Assembly: GCA_049608925.1 (NCBI GenBank)
Contig: JBMYXZ010000021.1
Location: 1 to 16,492, forward strand
DNA from: JBMYXZ01 sp049608925
GTDB taxonomy: Bacteria > Pseudomonadota > Alphaproteobacteria > JAGOMX01
Direction of reading: 5' to 3'
DNA length: 16,492 bases
Shown here: piece by piece, positions 1-6,127 of the stretch
Layout of the letters: each line of letters begins with the position of its first letter
Numbering within the stretch: position 1 is the first letter of the stretch
Position numbers and translations under genes: made by a program
The notes under the pieces: model-generated
What the model was told of the DNA's origin: nothing
Databases searched by the model: none
What the model saw: the letters and a program-made list of their open reading frames with translations, nothing else

Positions 1-151
1 CCACAACAATCGCCACACCACCTGCTTTTGGAGTAGGTTTTTCATGGCTTGAGCGATGATTAGGTGCATCGGCAATATTCACGCGCATCATAAACCATGT
101 CATCAGCACTGATACAGCGATAGATATTCCAGAAATTGTGGTAAGAGTCAT
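1..151 (-). CDS. WecA/MraY-family glycosyl-1-phosphate transferase, N-terminal fragment
   Basis: Only the first 50 codons are in the window; the gene runs off the left edge. It starts at ATG 151-149, opens with a hydrophobic helix (about residues 3-22) and continues into a segment reading DAPNHRSSHEKPTPKAGGVA. That matches the cytoplasmic loop after the first membrane helix of polyprenyl-phosphate N-acetylhexosamine-1-phosphate transferases (WecA, TagO, MraY type), usually seen as D-PN-RS-H--PTPR-GG-A. Members of this family load a sugar phosphate onto undecaprenyl phosphate at the inner membrane to start O-antigen, capsule or wall glycan synthesis. The start lies 16 nt downstream of tRNA-Gln on the same strand, so the two may share a transcript. 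A weak GGGAAA ribosome site precedes the ATG. The family call is firm; the exact substrate cannot be told from this fragment. Confidence 0.75.
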   Translation of the reverse strand, partial: MTLTTISGISIAVSVLMTWFMMRVNIADAPNHRSSHEKPTPKAGGVAIVV

Positions 152-167
152 ATTTTCCCATCATGTA

Positions 168-241
168 TGGCTGGGGAACCAGGATTCGAACCTGGGTTGC
201 CCGGTCCAGAGCCGAGAGTTCTACCGCTAAACTATTCCCCA
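168..241 (-). tRNA. tRNA-Gln (anticodon CTG)
   Basis: The minus strand folds into a 74-nt cloverleaf. The acceptor arm TGGGGAA pairs with TTCCCCA and is followed by discriminator G and an encoded CCA end. The anticodon stem CTCGG/CCGGG (one T-G pair) closes the loop CTCTGGA, giving anticodon CTG, which reads CAG. The T arm is CCAGG-TTCGAAT-CCTGG. The weak first pair (U1-A72) and discriminator G73 are known identity features of tRNA-Gln. A separate promoter candidate lies just upstream at 253-282. Confidence 0.95.
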
Positions 242-252
242 AAACATGCGGC

Positions 253-282
253 ATTGTATGAGAATTTATGGGAAAATCTCAA
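253..282 (-). promoter_or_regulatory. Candidate sigma-70-type promoter for tRNA-Gln
   Basis: On the minus strand, TTGAGA (282-277) is followed after 18 nt by TACAAT (258-253). The inferred transcription start, near 246, is only about five bases before the tRNA 5' end at 241. The -35 box lies inside the 3' end of the small ORF at 266-463. The boxes are seen; their activity is inferred. Confidence 0.5.
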
Positions 283-463
283 GAAAAAAATTGCGTGATA
301 AACAGAATATCTGAATCTTTAGCAATTTTTCAGAATCAATCCCAGGAACAACAGATAAATTGACTTTTGTTTGTTTAAAACCTGCCTCGATATCCCCTTT
401 GGTTGCTTTTGCACCTACAATCGCTAGAAAGCATGACATCATTACACAAATGAGCCTATTCAT
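266..463 (-). CDS. Small hypothetical protein with signal-peptide-like N-terminus
   Basis: A 65-residue ORF whose ATG overlaps the stop of the upstream kinase-like gene (ATGA junction, 4-nt overlap), with a purine-rich AGGCGG before the start. Such coupling supports translation. Residues 1-20 look like a Sec signal: R3, a hydrophobic run through about residue 17, then GAKA as a possible cleavage site. The remaining 45 residues are short, with a hydrophobic and aromatic tail (IQIFCLSRNFFLEIFP). I recognise no family. The tRNA-Gln promoter candidate overlaps its end, which tempers confidence; it could be a degraded gene remnant or a chance ORF. Confidence 0.4.
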   Translation of the reverse strand: MNRLICVMMSCFLAIVGAKATKGDIEAGFKQTKVNLSVVPGIDSEKLLKIQIFCLSRNFFLEIFP

Positions 464-1140
464 GCCGCCTGCTTAAGCCTCTCAATTTCTGACTTGATAT
501 ATATTGCATGCTGCTCAGGCGTTTTAATTCCCTGATCTATGTACATAACTTTAATCCCATATTTTCTTTTTAAGTCTTCCGCTATCTCAGAAATATAGGC
601 CGATGTTGCATATATAGATTCGTAGGGTCGATCTTTATCCAACCACCGGCCGCGCTTGCTTAAAAAGCTTTTGTACGTGTCAAAATCCAATCGCGTGACA
701 ACCAGAATGTCAGGGATCGGATACGCTTTGCGATCGGTTTCTATGATTTTTTTAAAGCTGTCGAAATAGGAATTCTGCTTATCCAGTATCCATTCTGTAT
801 GTGGGCGTCCAATAAGATCCTGCCAAATACCACCATAATAATGATCCAGCAGCACCATTTTGCCAGCAGCCTTTGCTTCAGAAGCAAGCTTAAAGTTATG
901 GTCCCAAATATTACGAAAAGTCAGCAGTAAGGTTATTTGACCGGCAGTTGATTTTCTAACCCAAGCGGGCCAGACTTCCGACTTAGGCTCACGAATATAA
1001 GTGGCTTCCGGCATTGCTTTAGACAATGCCTGAAATGTTGTGCTTTTACCGGATCCAGAAATACCTACGATGCTAACCAGTAGACCTTCAGCTTGAGATG
1101 CGTGCGACATTAGAAGTAAAATAATCCCCCAAACACGCAT
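460..1140 (-). CDS. Thymidylate/deoxynucleoside-kinase-like P-loop protein
   Basis: A 226-residue protein with a Walker A loop GISGSGKST at residues 26-34, an REP triplet at 50-52 resembling the nucleotide-binding REP of thymidylate kinases, DHYY at 99-102 where kinases usually have DR(Y/H), and a basic lid-like segment RGRWLDKDRPYES. These suggest a phosphotransferase of the TMPK/dNK superfamily. The Arg-to-His change in the DR motif and the divergent lid make ordinary dTMP kinase activity uncertain. The ATG directly abuts the infC stop (TAAATG), implying coupled translation. Residues 1-17 look like a signal peptide (R2, WGIILLLM core, SQA end), odd for an ATP-using enzyme. An internal ATG at 1110 (residue 11) would remove it and give a cytoplasmic protein; a GGGGG run lies about 15 nt before it. 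Its stop overlaps the next small ORF. Superfamily likely; substrate unknown. Confidence 0.7.
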   Translation of the reverse strand: MRVWGIILLLMSHASQAEGLLVSIVGISGSGKSTTFQALSKAMPEATYIREPKSEVWPAWVRKSTAGQITLLLTFRNIWDHNFKLASEAKAAGKMVLLDHYYGGIWQDLIGRPHTEWILDKQNSYFDSFKKIIETDRKAYPIPDILVVTRLDFDTYKSFLSKRGRWLDKDRPYESIYATSAYISEIAEDLKRKYGIKVMYIDQGIKTPEQHAIYIKSEIERLKQAA

Positions 1141-1683
1141 TTATCTAGGCGATAGCACCATAATGACCTGACGGCCTTCAAGCTTTGGGCGATTGTCCAC
1201 TTTTGCCAATTCTTCCATGTCATCGATAATGCGATTCATGACTTTCATCCCAAGCTCTTGGTGCGTCATTTCACGCCCGCGAAAGCGCAGAGAAACCTTG
1301 ACCTTATTGCCATCACCAATGAATCGCTTTACGTTACGCAGCTTGACCTGATAATCGTTTTCCTCGATCATCGGGCGGATTTTGACTTCCTTGATCTCAA
1401 TAGTCTTCTGCTTTCTGCGCATCTCAGACTTTTTCTTTTGCAGCTCGTACTTGTACTTGCCAAAGTCAGAGATCTTACAAACTGGTGGATCAACGTTGGG
1501 TGACACCTCAATCAAATCAAGGCCAGCTTGGCGCGCCATCTTCAACGCATCATCACGCGAGATCACACCAATATTATCACCTTTATGATCAATTAAGCGA
1601 ACTTTGGGAACACGAATACTCTCATTTACGCGAGGTCCGTCCTTTTCAGGATTCTGGGGACCTCTTCCAGGGTAACTAGCTAT
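1141..1683 (-). CDS. infC: Translation initiation factor IF-3, with ATA start codon
   Basis: IF-3 binds the 30S subunit, blocks premature 50S joining and checks start-codon choice. An open frame from GTG 1566 gives only 141 residues and lacks the conserved N-terminus. Reading upstream in frame restores NESIRVPKVRLIDHKGDNIG, the standard IF-3 opening, and the only plausible start there is ATA at 1683-1681. A GGAG motif lies 8 nt before it, inside the last codons of thrS. This gives 180 residues, the normal family length. The N-terminal domain, a charged helical linker (KKKSEMRRKQK) and the C-terminal domain (VKVSLRFRGREMTHQELG) are all intact. Rare AUU/AUC/AUA starts in infC are known to allow autoregulation by IF-3's own proofreading. 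The gene starts 3 nt after thrS; the usual rpmI-rplT pair does not follow. Confidence 0.95.
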   Translation of the reverse strand: MASYPGRGPQNPEKDGPRVNESIRVPKVRLIDHKGDNIGVISRDDALKMARQAGLDLIEVSPNVDPPVCKISDFGKYKYELQKKKSEMRRKQKTIEIKEVKIRPMIEENDYQVKLRNVKRFIGDGNKVKVSLRFRGREMTHQELGMKVMNRIIDDMEELAKVDNRPKLEGRQVIMVLSPR

Positions 1684-1686
1684 GAC

Positions 1687-3627
1687 CTATTCTCCATCTA
1701 TTAATTTACTTGTAGAAGGCATTTCGCCTTCATCCACTATTGTACTTATCGCTTCATCAAGCGCAAGTATTTCCTGATTTTTTCCGCCAAGCCTACGCAA
1801 GGCAACAGTACGATCATCTTGCTCACGCGCGCCCACCACACAAATGATAGGCACTTTCTTCAAGCTAAGCTCACGAATTTTATAGTTAATTTTCTCGTTG
1901 CGCAGATCTGATTCAACGCGCAATCCGGCAGCCTTCATTTTCTCAACGACTTCCAGCGCATATTCATTCGCGTCAGAGGTAATAGGCGCTACAACCACCT
2001 GAGTTGGCGCCAACCATAAGGGGAATTTTCCGCCGTAGTGCTCGATCAAAATAGCCATGAATCGTTCAAGGGAACCCAACACAGCACGATGCAGCATCAC
2101 GGGTATGTGCTTTTCGCCATCTTCACCGATGTATGTTGCCCCCAGACGGTCAGGAAGCACAAAATCAACCTGCAGCGTTCCGCACTGCCAAGCGCGCCCG
2201 ATTGCATCTTTCAACTGGAACTCTAGCTTCGGGCCGTAAAATGCCCCTTCACCCGGGTTCATTGTAAAGTTCAAACCGCTGGCAAGGGCTGCTTCTTTCA
2301 GTGCCGTCTCTGCCTTATCCCATACCTCGTCAGATCCAGCACGGGTTTCTGGTCGATCAGACAGCTTAACGGTGATGTCTTTCTCATCAAATCCAAGATC
2401 CTTGTACATCGAGATCAACAGCTCGCTGAACATCTTGGTTTCTTCAAGGATTTGTTCTTCAGTACAAAAGATATGACCGTCATCTTGTGTCATCGCGCGT
2501 ACGCGGCTAAGGCCATGAAGCGACCCTGAGGGCTCATTACGGTGGCAATAGCCAAACTCGGCGAAACGCAGCGGCAAGTCGCGATAGCTTTTCACCCCTT
2601 GGTTAAAGACCTGTACATGGCAAGGGCAGCTCATAGGCTTTACGGCATACTGGCGGTTGTCATCTTCAACGCCAAACATATTTTCGCCAAACTTATCTGC
2701 GTGGCCAGACTTTTTCCACAAAGAGAAGTCTACCATCACCGGTGTATTGATCTCTTTATAGTCATAGCGCTCCAAACGCATACGGATATAGTCTTGAAGC
2801 TTGCGAAAGATTTCCCAACCTTGCTGATGCCAGAAGATACATCCGGGTGCTTCTTCTTGCAGATGGAACAAGTCCATTTCTTTACCAAGCTTGCGGTGAT
2901 CGCGCTTTTCAGCTTCCTCAAGACGGTGCAAATATTGCTTCAGTTGCTTTTCCGTGCTCCAAGCCGTGCCATAGATACGCTGCAACATGACATTGTTCGA
3001 ATCACCACGCCAATAGGCCCCAGCGACCTTCATCAGCTTAAAGGCTTTGCCAAGTTTTCCAGTAGAAGGCAAATGCGGACCACGGCAAAGATCGACGAAT
3101 TCTCCTTGGCGGTACAACGTTATCTGCTCCTCAGCAGGCAAGTCGCGGATGATTTCAGCCTTGTAGTGCTCGCCCATGCCTTCAAACAAAGCAATAGCGT
3201 CGTCACGATCCCACACTTCACGGGAAACAGTCTCGTTTCGATCAACGATTTCCTGCATGCGCTTTTCAATTTTCGGGAAATCATCGATGCTGATCGTCTC
3301 TTCACGGAAAATGTCATAATAAAAGCCATTTTCAATCGAAGGGCCTATTGTAATTTGTGCTTCCGGGTATAGCTCTTTGATCGCTTCGGCAAAAACGTGC
3401 GCAGCATCATGGCGCAAGATCTCAAGCCCTTCGTCACTGTCACGTGTGATAATTGCTAGATTGACATCCCCTTCAAGAGGACGCGTTAAATCCCAAAAAA
3501 CCCCATCAACTTTAACAGCAACGGCGTCCTTGGCAAGTTTTGAGCCAATGCTTTCTGCAACATCCAATCCCGTTGATCCGTTTGGATATGTACGAACAGA
3601 TCCATCAGGTAGGGTTACGGAAATCAT
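1687..3627 (-). CDS. thrS: Threonyl-tRNA synthetase
   Basis: Charges tRNA-Thr with threonine in the cytoplasm; class II synthetase, 646 residues, close to the E. coli length. Domains in order: TGS (about 1-62, opening MISVTLPDGS), the editing/SAD domain with the HDAAH motif at 73-77, the class II catalytic core, and the anticodon-binding domain (from about 545). The three catalytic zinc ligands are present: C334 (in SCPCH), H385 (in DDGHIF) and H513 (in MLHRAVLGS). A further ATG lies 14 codons upstream, but the start at 3627 has a near-perfect AAGGAGG five nt before it and matches the family N-terminus. It lies 16 nt after trcR and 3 nt before infC, so it is mid-operon. No T-box or leader structure is seen. 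Confidence 0.98.
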   Translation of the reverse strand: MISVTLPDGSVRTYPNGSTGLDVAESIGSKLAKDAVAVKVDGVFWDLTRPLEGDVNLAIITRDSDEGLEILRHDAAHVFAEAIKELYPEAQITIGPSIENGFYYDIFREETISIDDFPKIEKRMQEIVDRNETVSREVWDRDDAIALFEGMGEHYKAEIIRDLPAEEQITLYRQGEFVDLCRGPHLPSTGKLGKAFKLMKVAGAYWRGDSNNVMLQRIYGTAWSTEKQLKQYLHRLEEAEKRDHRKLGKEMDLFHLQEEAPGCIFWHQQGWEIFRKLQDYIRMRLERYDYKEINTPVMVDFSLWKKSGHADKFGENMFGVEDDNRQYAVKPMSCPCHVQVFNQGVKSYRDLPLRFAEFGYCHRNEPSGSLHGLSRVRAMTQDDGHIFCTEEQILEETKMFSELLISMYKDLGFDEKDITVKLSDRPETRAGSDEVWDKAETALKEAALASGLNFTMNPGEGAFYGPKLEFQLKDAIGRAWQCGTLQVDFVLPDRLGATYIGEDGEKHIPVMLHRAVLGSLERFMAILIEHYGGKFPLWLAPTQVVVAPITSDANEYALEVVEKMKAAGLRVESDLRNEKINYKIRELSLKKVPIICVVGAREQDDRTVALRRLGGKNQEILALDEAISTIVDEGEMPSTSKLIDGE

Positions 3628-3643
3628 TGCGGCCTCCTTTTGC

Positions 3644-4183
3644 TCAATCATTAGCAGCAGACTCGTCACCAGTTGCTTGTGATACCACCAACTCTAAAGC
3701 TTCTTGGGTGCATAGCCCCAATGAAACCGGACTTTTAGCCGTTAGATCTTTCATCTTTGGATGGGTCTTTTCGCGGATTGATCGGATTGTCGGATTGGTA
3801 GTCCCCAGCAGCTGACAGATCTGACGATCACTAAGCTCGGGATGGTTCTTCAGCAACCATGCAATACCATTTGGCTTGTCCTGACGCTTTGACACCGGTG
3901 TATAACGACCTCCGCCACGACGCTTTTGCGTAACGGATTCTTTCGGGCGAGACCCCACTAGGTTTCTACTTGGATCCTTCATGCAGAGGTCAATCTCCTC
4001 CTGCGTCAACTGATTGCTGGCAATTGGATCAAATGGCGCCATACCTGCAGCAATGTCTCCATCGGCGATCGCTTGCACCTCAAGAGAATGCAAACCACAG
4101 AACGTACCTATCTGCTCAAACGTCAGTGTAGTGTTATCCAGCAGCCAAATTGCAGTTGCTTTAGGCATCAAAGGTTGTGACAT
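3644..4183 (-). CDS. trcR: TrcR-family (DUF1013) cell-cycle transcriptional regulator
   Basis: A 179-residue basic protein of the alphaproteobacterial DUF1013/TrcR family, which is annotated as a cell-cycle transcription regulator. The start at 4183 (MSQPLMPKATAIWLLDNT) has GAGAGG six nt before it; an ATG seven codons upstream lacks support. Two helix-turn-helix-like segments are visible: residues 11-42 (AIWLLDN...LTFEQIGTFCGL...) and 107-140 (IAWLLKN...LSDRQICQLLGT...). They align with each other at an offset of 96 residues, so the protein looks like an internal duplication joined by a basic linker (KRRGGGRYTPVSKR). It is the first gene of the trcR-thrS-infC operon, with a promoter candidate at 4229-4257. 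The family call is strong; the regulatory role here is inferred from the family. Confidence 0.88.
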   Translation of the reverse strand: MSQPLMPKATAIWLLDNTTLTFEQIGTFCGLHSLEVQAIADGDIAAGMAPFDPIASNQLTQEEIDLCMKDPSRNLVGSRPKESVTQKRRGGGRYTPVSKRQDKPNGIAWLLKNHPELSDRQICQLLGTTNPTIRSIREKTHPKMKDLTAKSPVSLGLCTQEALELVVSQATGDESAAND

Positions 4184-4228
4184 AATCATCCTCTCAAAGG
4201 TCAAATACTTAAATCATGATTCGGCACT

Positions 4229-4257
4229 AGGATAAGGCGTTCCTTAAAAATTGTCAC
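4229..4257 (-). promoter_or_regulatory. Candidate promoter of the trcR-thrS-infC operon
   Basis: On the minus strand GTGACA (4257-4252) and TATCCT (4234-4229) are separated by exactly 17 nt, a good sigma-70-type match. The inferred start near 4222 leaves a leader of about 40 nt before the trcR ATG. No attenuator-like hairpin is seen in this leader. Confidence 0.5.
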
Positions 4258-4293
4258 TTACTTTTTGCCGCGCCATGGAAGGTATCCCTAAAT

Positions 4294-4324
4294 TTGCATA
4301 ATGCCCCCCCCCTTTTGCTACTAT
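4294..4324 (+). promoter_or_regulatory. Candidate promoter with C9 tract in its spacer
   Basis: TTGCAT (4294-4299) and TACTAT (4319-4324) flank a 19-nt spacer holding an uninterrupted run of nine C residues (4304-4312). The leader to the ATG at 4357 is about 25 nt and includes a short imperfect hairpin (CGAAG at 4340-4344 with CTTTCG at 4350-4355) near the ribosome-binding position. The boxes are moderate matches; that this is the promoter is inferred from position. Confidence 0.35.
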
Positions 4325-4356
4325 GCTTTATGTAAACCTCGAAGCGAGACTTTCGT

Positions 4357-5220
4357 ATGAAAAACGTCACTGCCGCTGATTTTTTCTGGCATAGCCTACT
4401 CTTTGTAGCTACCCTCATGGCAGCTGTTTCAACTGCCTTAACTGTAAACACTTCCTTAGACGCCTTATTCGCAGATTCTTCAAGCGAGCCAATGAGGTAC
4501 TTTAAGGATATACGCAACAGTATTTCTGGTATAATTGTCTCCCTTCCTTTGCTGTGGTTTTCCATTCGGACCATTAATAGAAGACTCCAAGAAATGCAAA
4601 CCAGCCCGGACAGCCGCCTGCGTGCCTGGATCATGTACATTACTATGTTAATATCAACGTGCATTGTCATATTTATGTCCCTAAGAATCATACAAGATAT
4701 TCTTGATGGCGCCTCTTTGGGAGTTGCAAGCTTAAAGCAACTGGTCATCTTGTCCACAGCCATGCTTTGTCTCGCCTATTTTAAATTCGACTTGACCAGC
4801 CCTTGCCCTAGCGGAAAATCAACTAGGCGGTTTCTGAATTGGGGGGTATTGATAATCATGCTTTCTGCTGCGGGATTTGGTTATTCAAACATACCTTCGT
4901 TAGAAACTGCTAAGGAACTACGAAGTGATGCCAAAAAGCGCACACAAATCCAGCGTATTTTTTGGGCTGCCGGAGGATATTTCCGCAATAAAAAAACTGC
5001 CCCTAACTCACTGGATGATCTTGTAGAAGGTAAATACTTGACCATTGAGGATACTATTGATTTGGATACAGGCCAGCCCTTTGAATATTCTATTATAGAT
5101 GGTAGGATGGCCAAGATCTGCACAACGTTTAAGCATGAATACAATGACCGCGGGCCAGAAAGATCCCACTCTGCCGGCAAAGATTGTCTTGTAAGCAGAG
5201 TTGGCCCACACCTGGATTAG
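4357..5220 (+). CDS. DUF5671-like membrane protein with pseudopilin-like C-terminal domain
   Basis: A 287-residue protein. The N-terminal part has about five hydrophobic helices (near residues 9-30, 53-71, 92-113, 124-143 and 158-177), consistent with a DUF5671-type four-helix membrane domain plus one more helix. The C-terminal about 100 residues are soluble: a charged helix (AKELRSDAKKRTQIQRIFWAAG), then YFRNKKTAPNSLDDLVEGKYL and DLDTGQPFEYSIIDGRMAKICTTF. This resembles the globular part of type II secretion pseudopilins, where a helix leads to 'Y...NG.YP.SLDDL' and a 'DPWG.PY.Y' loop. Its function is unknown; a role in envelope sensing or assembly would be a guess. It is divergent from trcR and convergent with prmA (20-nt gap, no hairpin with a T-run seen). 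A 169-residue frame on the opposite strand is rejected because this frame has coherent membrane and domain structure. Ribosome site weak (GCGAGA). Confidence 0.75.
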   Translation: MKNVTAADFFWHSLLFVATLMAAVSTALTVNTSLDALFADSSSEPMRYFKDIRNSISGIIVSLPLLWFSIRTINRRLQEMQTSPDSRLRAWIMYITMLISTCIVIFMSLRIIQDILDGASLGVASLKQLVILSTAMLCLAYFKFDLTSPCPSGKSTRRFLNWGVLIIMLSAAGFGYSNIPSLETAKELRSDAKKRTQIQRIFWAAGGYFRNKKTAPNSLDDLVEGKYLTIEDTIDLDTGQPFEYSIIDGRMAKICTTFKHEYNDRGPERSHSAGKDCLVSRVGPHLD

Positions 5221-5240
5221 CCTGAGGGAGCGGCTTGAGT

Positions 5241-6074
5241 CTAATTCTTGTGCAACTGCAGCGCAACCCAGCCTGAATCTTCTATCTTTTCTTGCAACTT
5301 AAACCCCTGCTTTGCATAGGCAGCAACAACGCTATCGGCCTGTTCGCTTAATATCCCCGACAGGATAACTGCGCCACCAGGGCCAACAATTGACGTAATT
5401 TTTTCAGCCAGTTGAATCAACGGTATTGCCAATATATTCGCCACCACCAGATCAAACGGGCCCCAATTTTTTTCAACGCCTTGAGCCACTTGACAGGTGA
5501 CTAAATCCTTCACGCCATTTCGCTCGGCATAGCTTTGGGCGACATTAACCGCTTCAGGATCCAAATCCGTTGCCATCACAGGCACCTGCCACAGTTTGGC
5601 CATGGCAATTGCTAAAATCCCTGACCCACAGCCTAGATCCAAAGGCTTTTGAGCGGGCTTAGCTTCGGCAATCAACCGCATACATCCACTGGTTGTGGGG
5701 TGTTCGCCGGTGCCGAACGCAGTAGCAGCATCCATCAAGATGGGGATTTTGTCCTTAGGAGCGGACGGATCCACATGGCTGCCATACACCCAAAAAGGGC
5801 CCACGGTAAATGGCTGCAATTCTTGCTTACAGGCTTCCAGCCAGTTTTTCTCTGGCACCGGCTCGGATGTAATTTCTAGACCATAGGCCTTTTCTAGAAC
5901 CCCAAGCATCGGTGTGGGCTCTTGCTCGCATAAACCTTCTAATATCCAATAGTCGCCGCCTGGGCCTTCGAAAAACGAGACACTCATGACGTGCTCAGCT
6001 ATTGTATCTAACAACTCGTCACCCTTGGCACGGGAAACCTTGGTCTGAATTTTCCACATCGATTCGTTAACCAT
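5241..6074 (-). CDS. prmA: Ribosomal protein L11 methyltransferase
   Basis: A SAM-dependent enzyme that methylates ribosomal protein L11 in the cytoplasm. Length 277 residues, normal for alphaproteobacterial PrmA. An N-terminal substrate-recognition domain (about 1-110) leads into a segment reading MDAATAFGTGEHPTT, a PrmA hallmark. The SAM-binding motif I LDLGCGSGILA follows at residues 145-155, then the acidic ATDLDPEAV and the NILAIPL motif near the active site. The start is not settled: ATG 6074 and ATG 6059 (MWKIQTKVSRAK) both lack a clear ribosome site, and the second resembles many family N-termini. Divergent from gpmI across 53 nt, so the promoters must overlap or be compact. Convergent with the membrane-protein gene. 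Confidence 0.93.
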   Translation of the reverse strand: MVNESMWKIQTKVSRAKGDELLDTIAEHVMSVSFFEGPGGDYWILEGLCEQEPTPMLGVLEKAYGLEITSEPVPEKNWLEACKQELQPFTVGPFWVYGSHVDPSAPKDKIPILMDAATAFGTGEHPTTSGCMRLIAEAKPAQKPLDLGCGSGILAIAMAKLWQVPVMATDLDPEAVNVAQSYAERNGVKDLVTCQVAQGVEKNWGPFDLVVANILAIPLIQLAEKITSIVGPGGAVILSGILSEQADSVVAAYAKQGFKLQEKIEDSGWVALQLHKN

Positions 6075-6127
6075 TCTAGTGTAGTATTGGTTTGAAAGCT
6101 TAGCAGATTATCTAAAAGGAACAAGCA

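Noticed and set aside
60..254. 64-residue minus-strand frame covering the tRNA
   Set aside because: It runs through tRNA-Gln and out of frame with the WecA-like start; a chance frame.
2542..3372. 276-residue plus-strand frame inside thrS
   Set aside because: Antisense to a fully conserved synthetase; no ribosome site or recognisable domain.
3628..3643. T-box or attenuator before thrS
   Set aside because: Only 16 nt separate trcR and thrS, and the trcR leader shows no T-box-like structure.
4254..4763. 169-residue minus-strand frame opposite the membrane protein
   Set aside because: It translates through the C9 tract and gives no coherent domain; the plus-strand frame has clear membrane helices and a structured C-terminus.
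6075..6127. Promoters in the prmA/gpmI divergent gap
   Set aside because: Several weak box pairs can be drawn (for example TTGGTT and TATCTA, 16 nt apart), but none is clearly better than chance.
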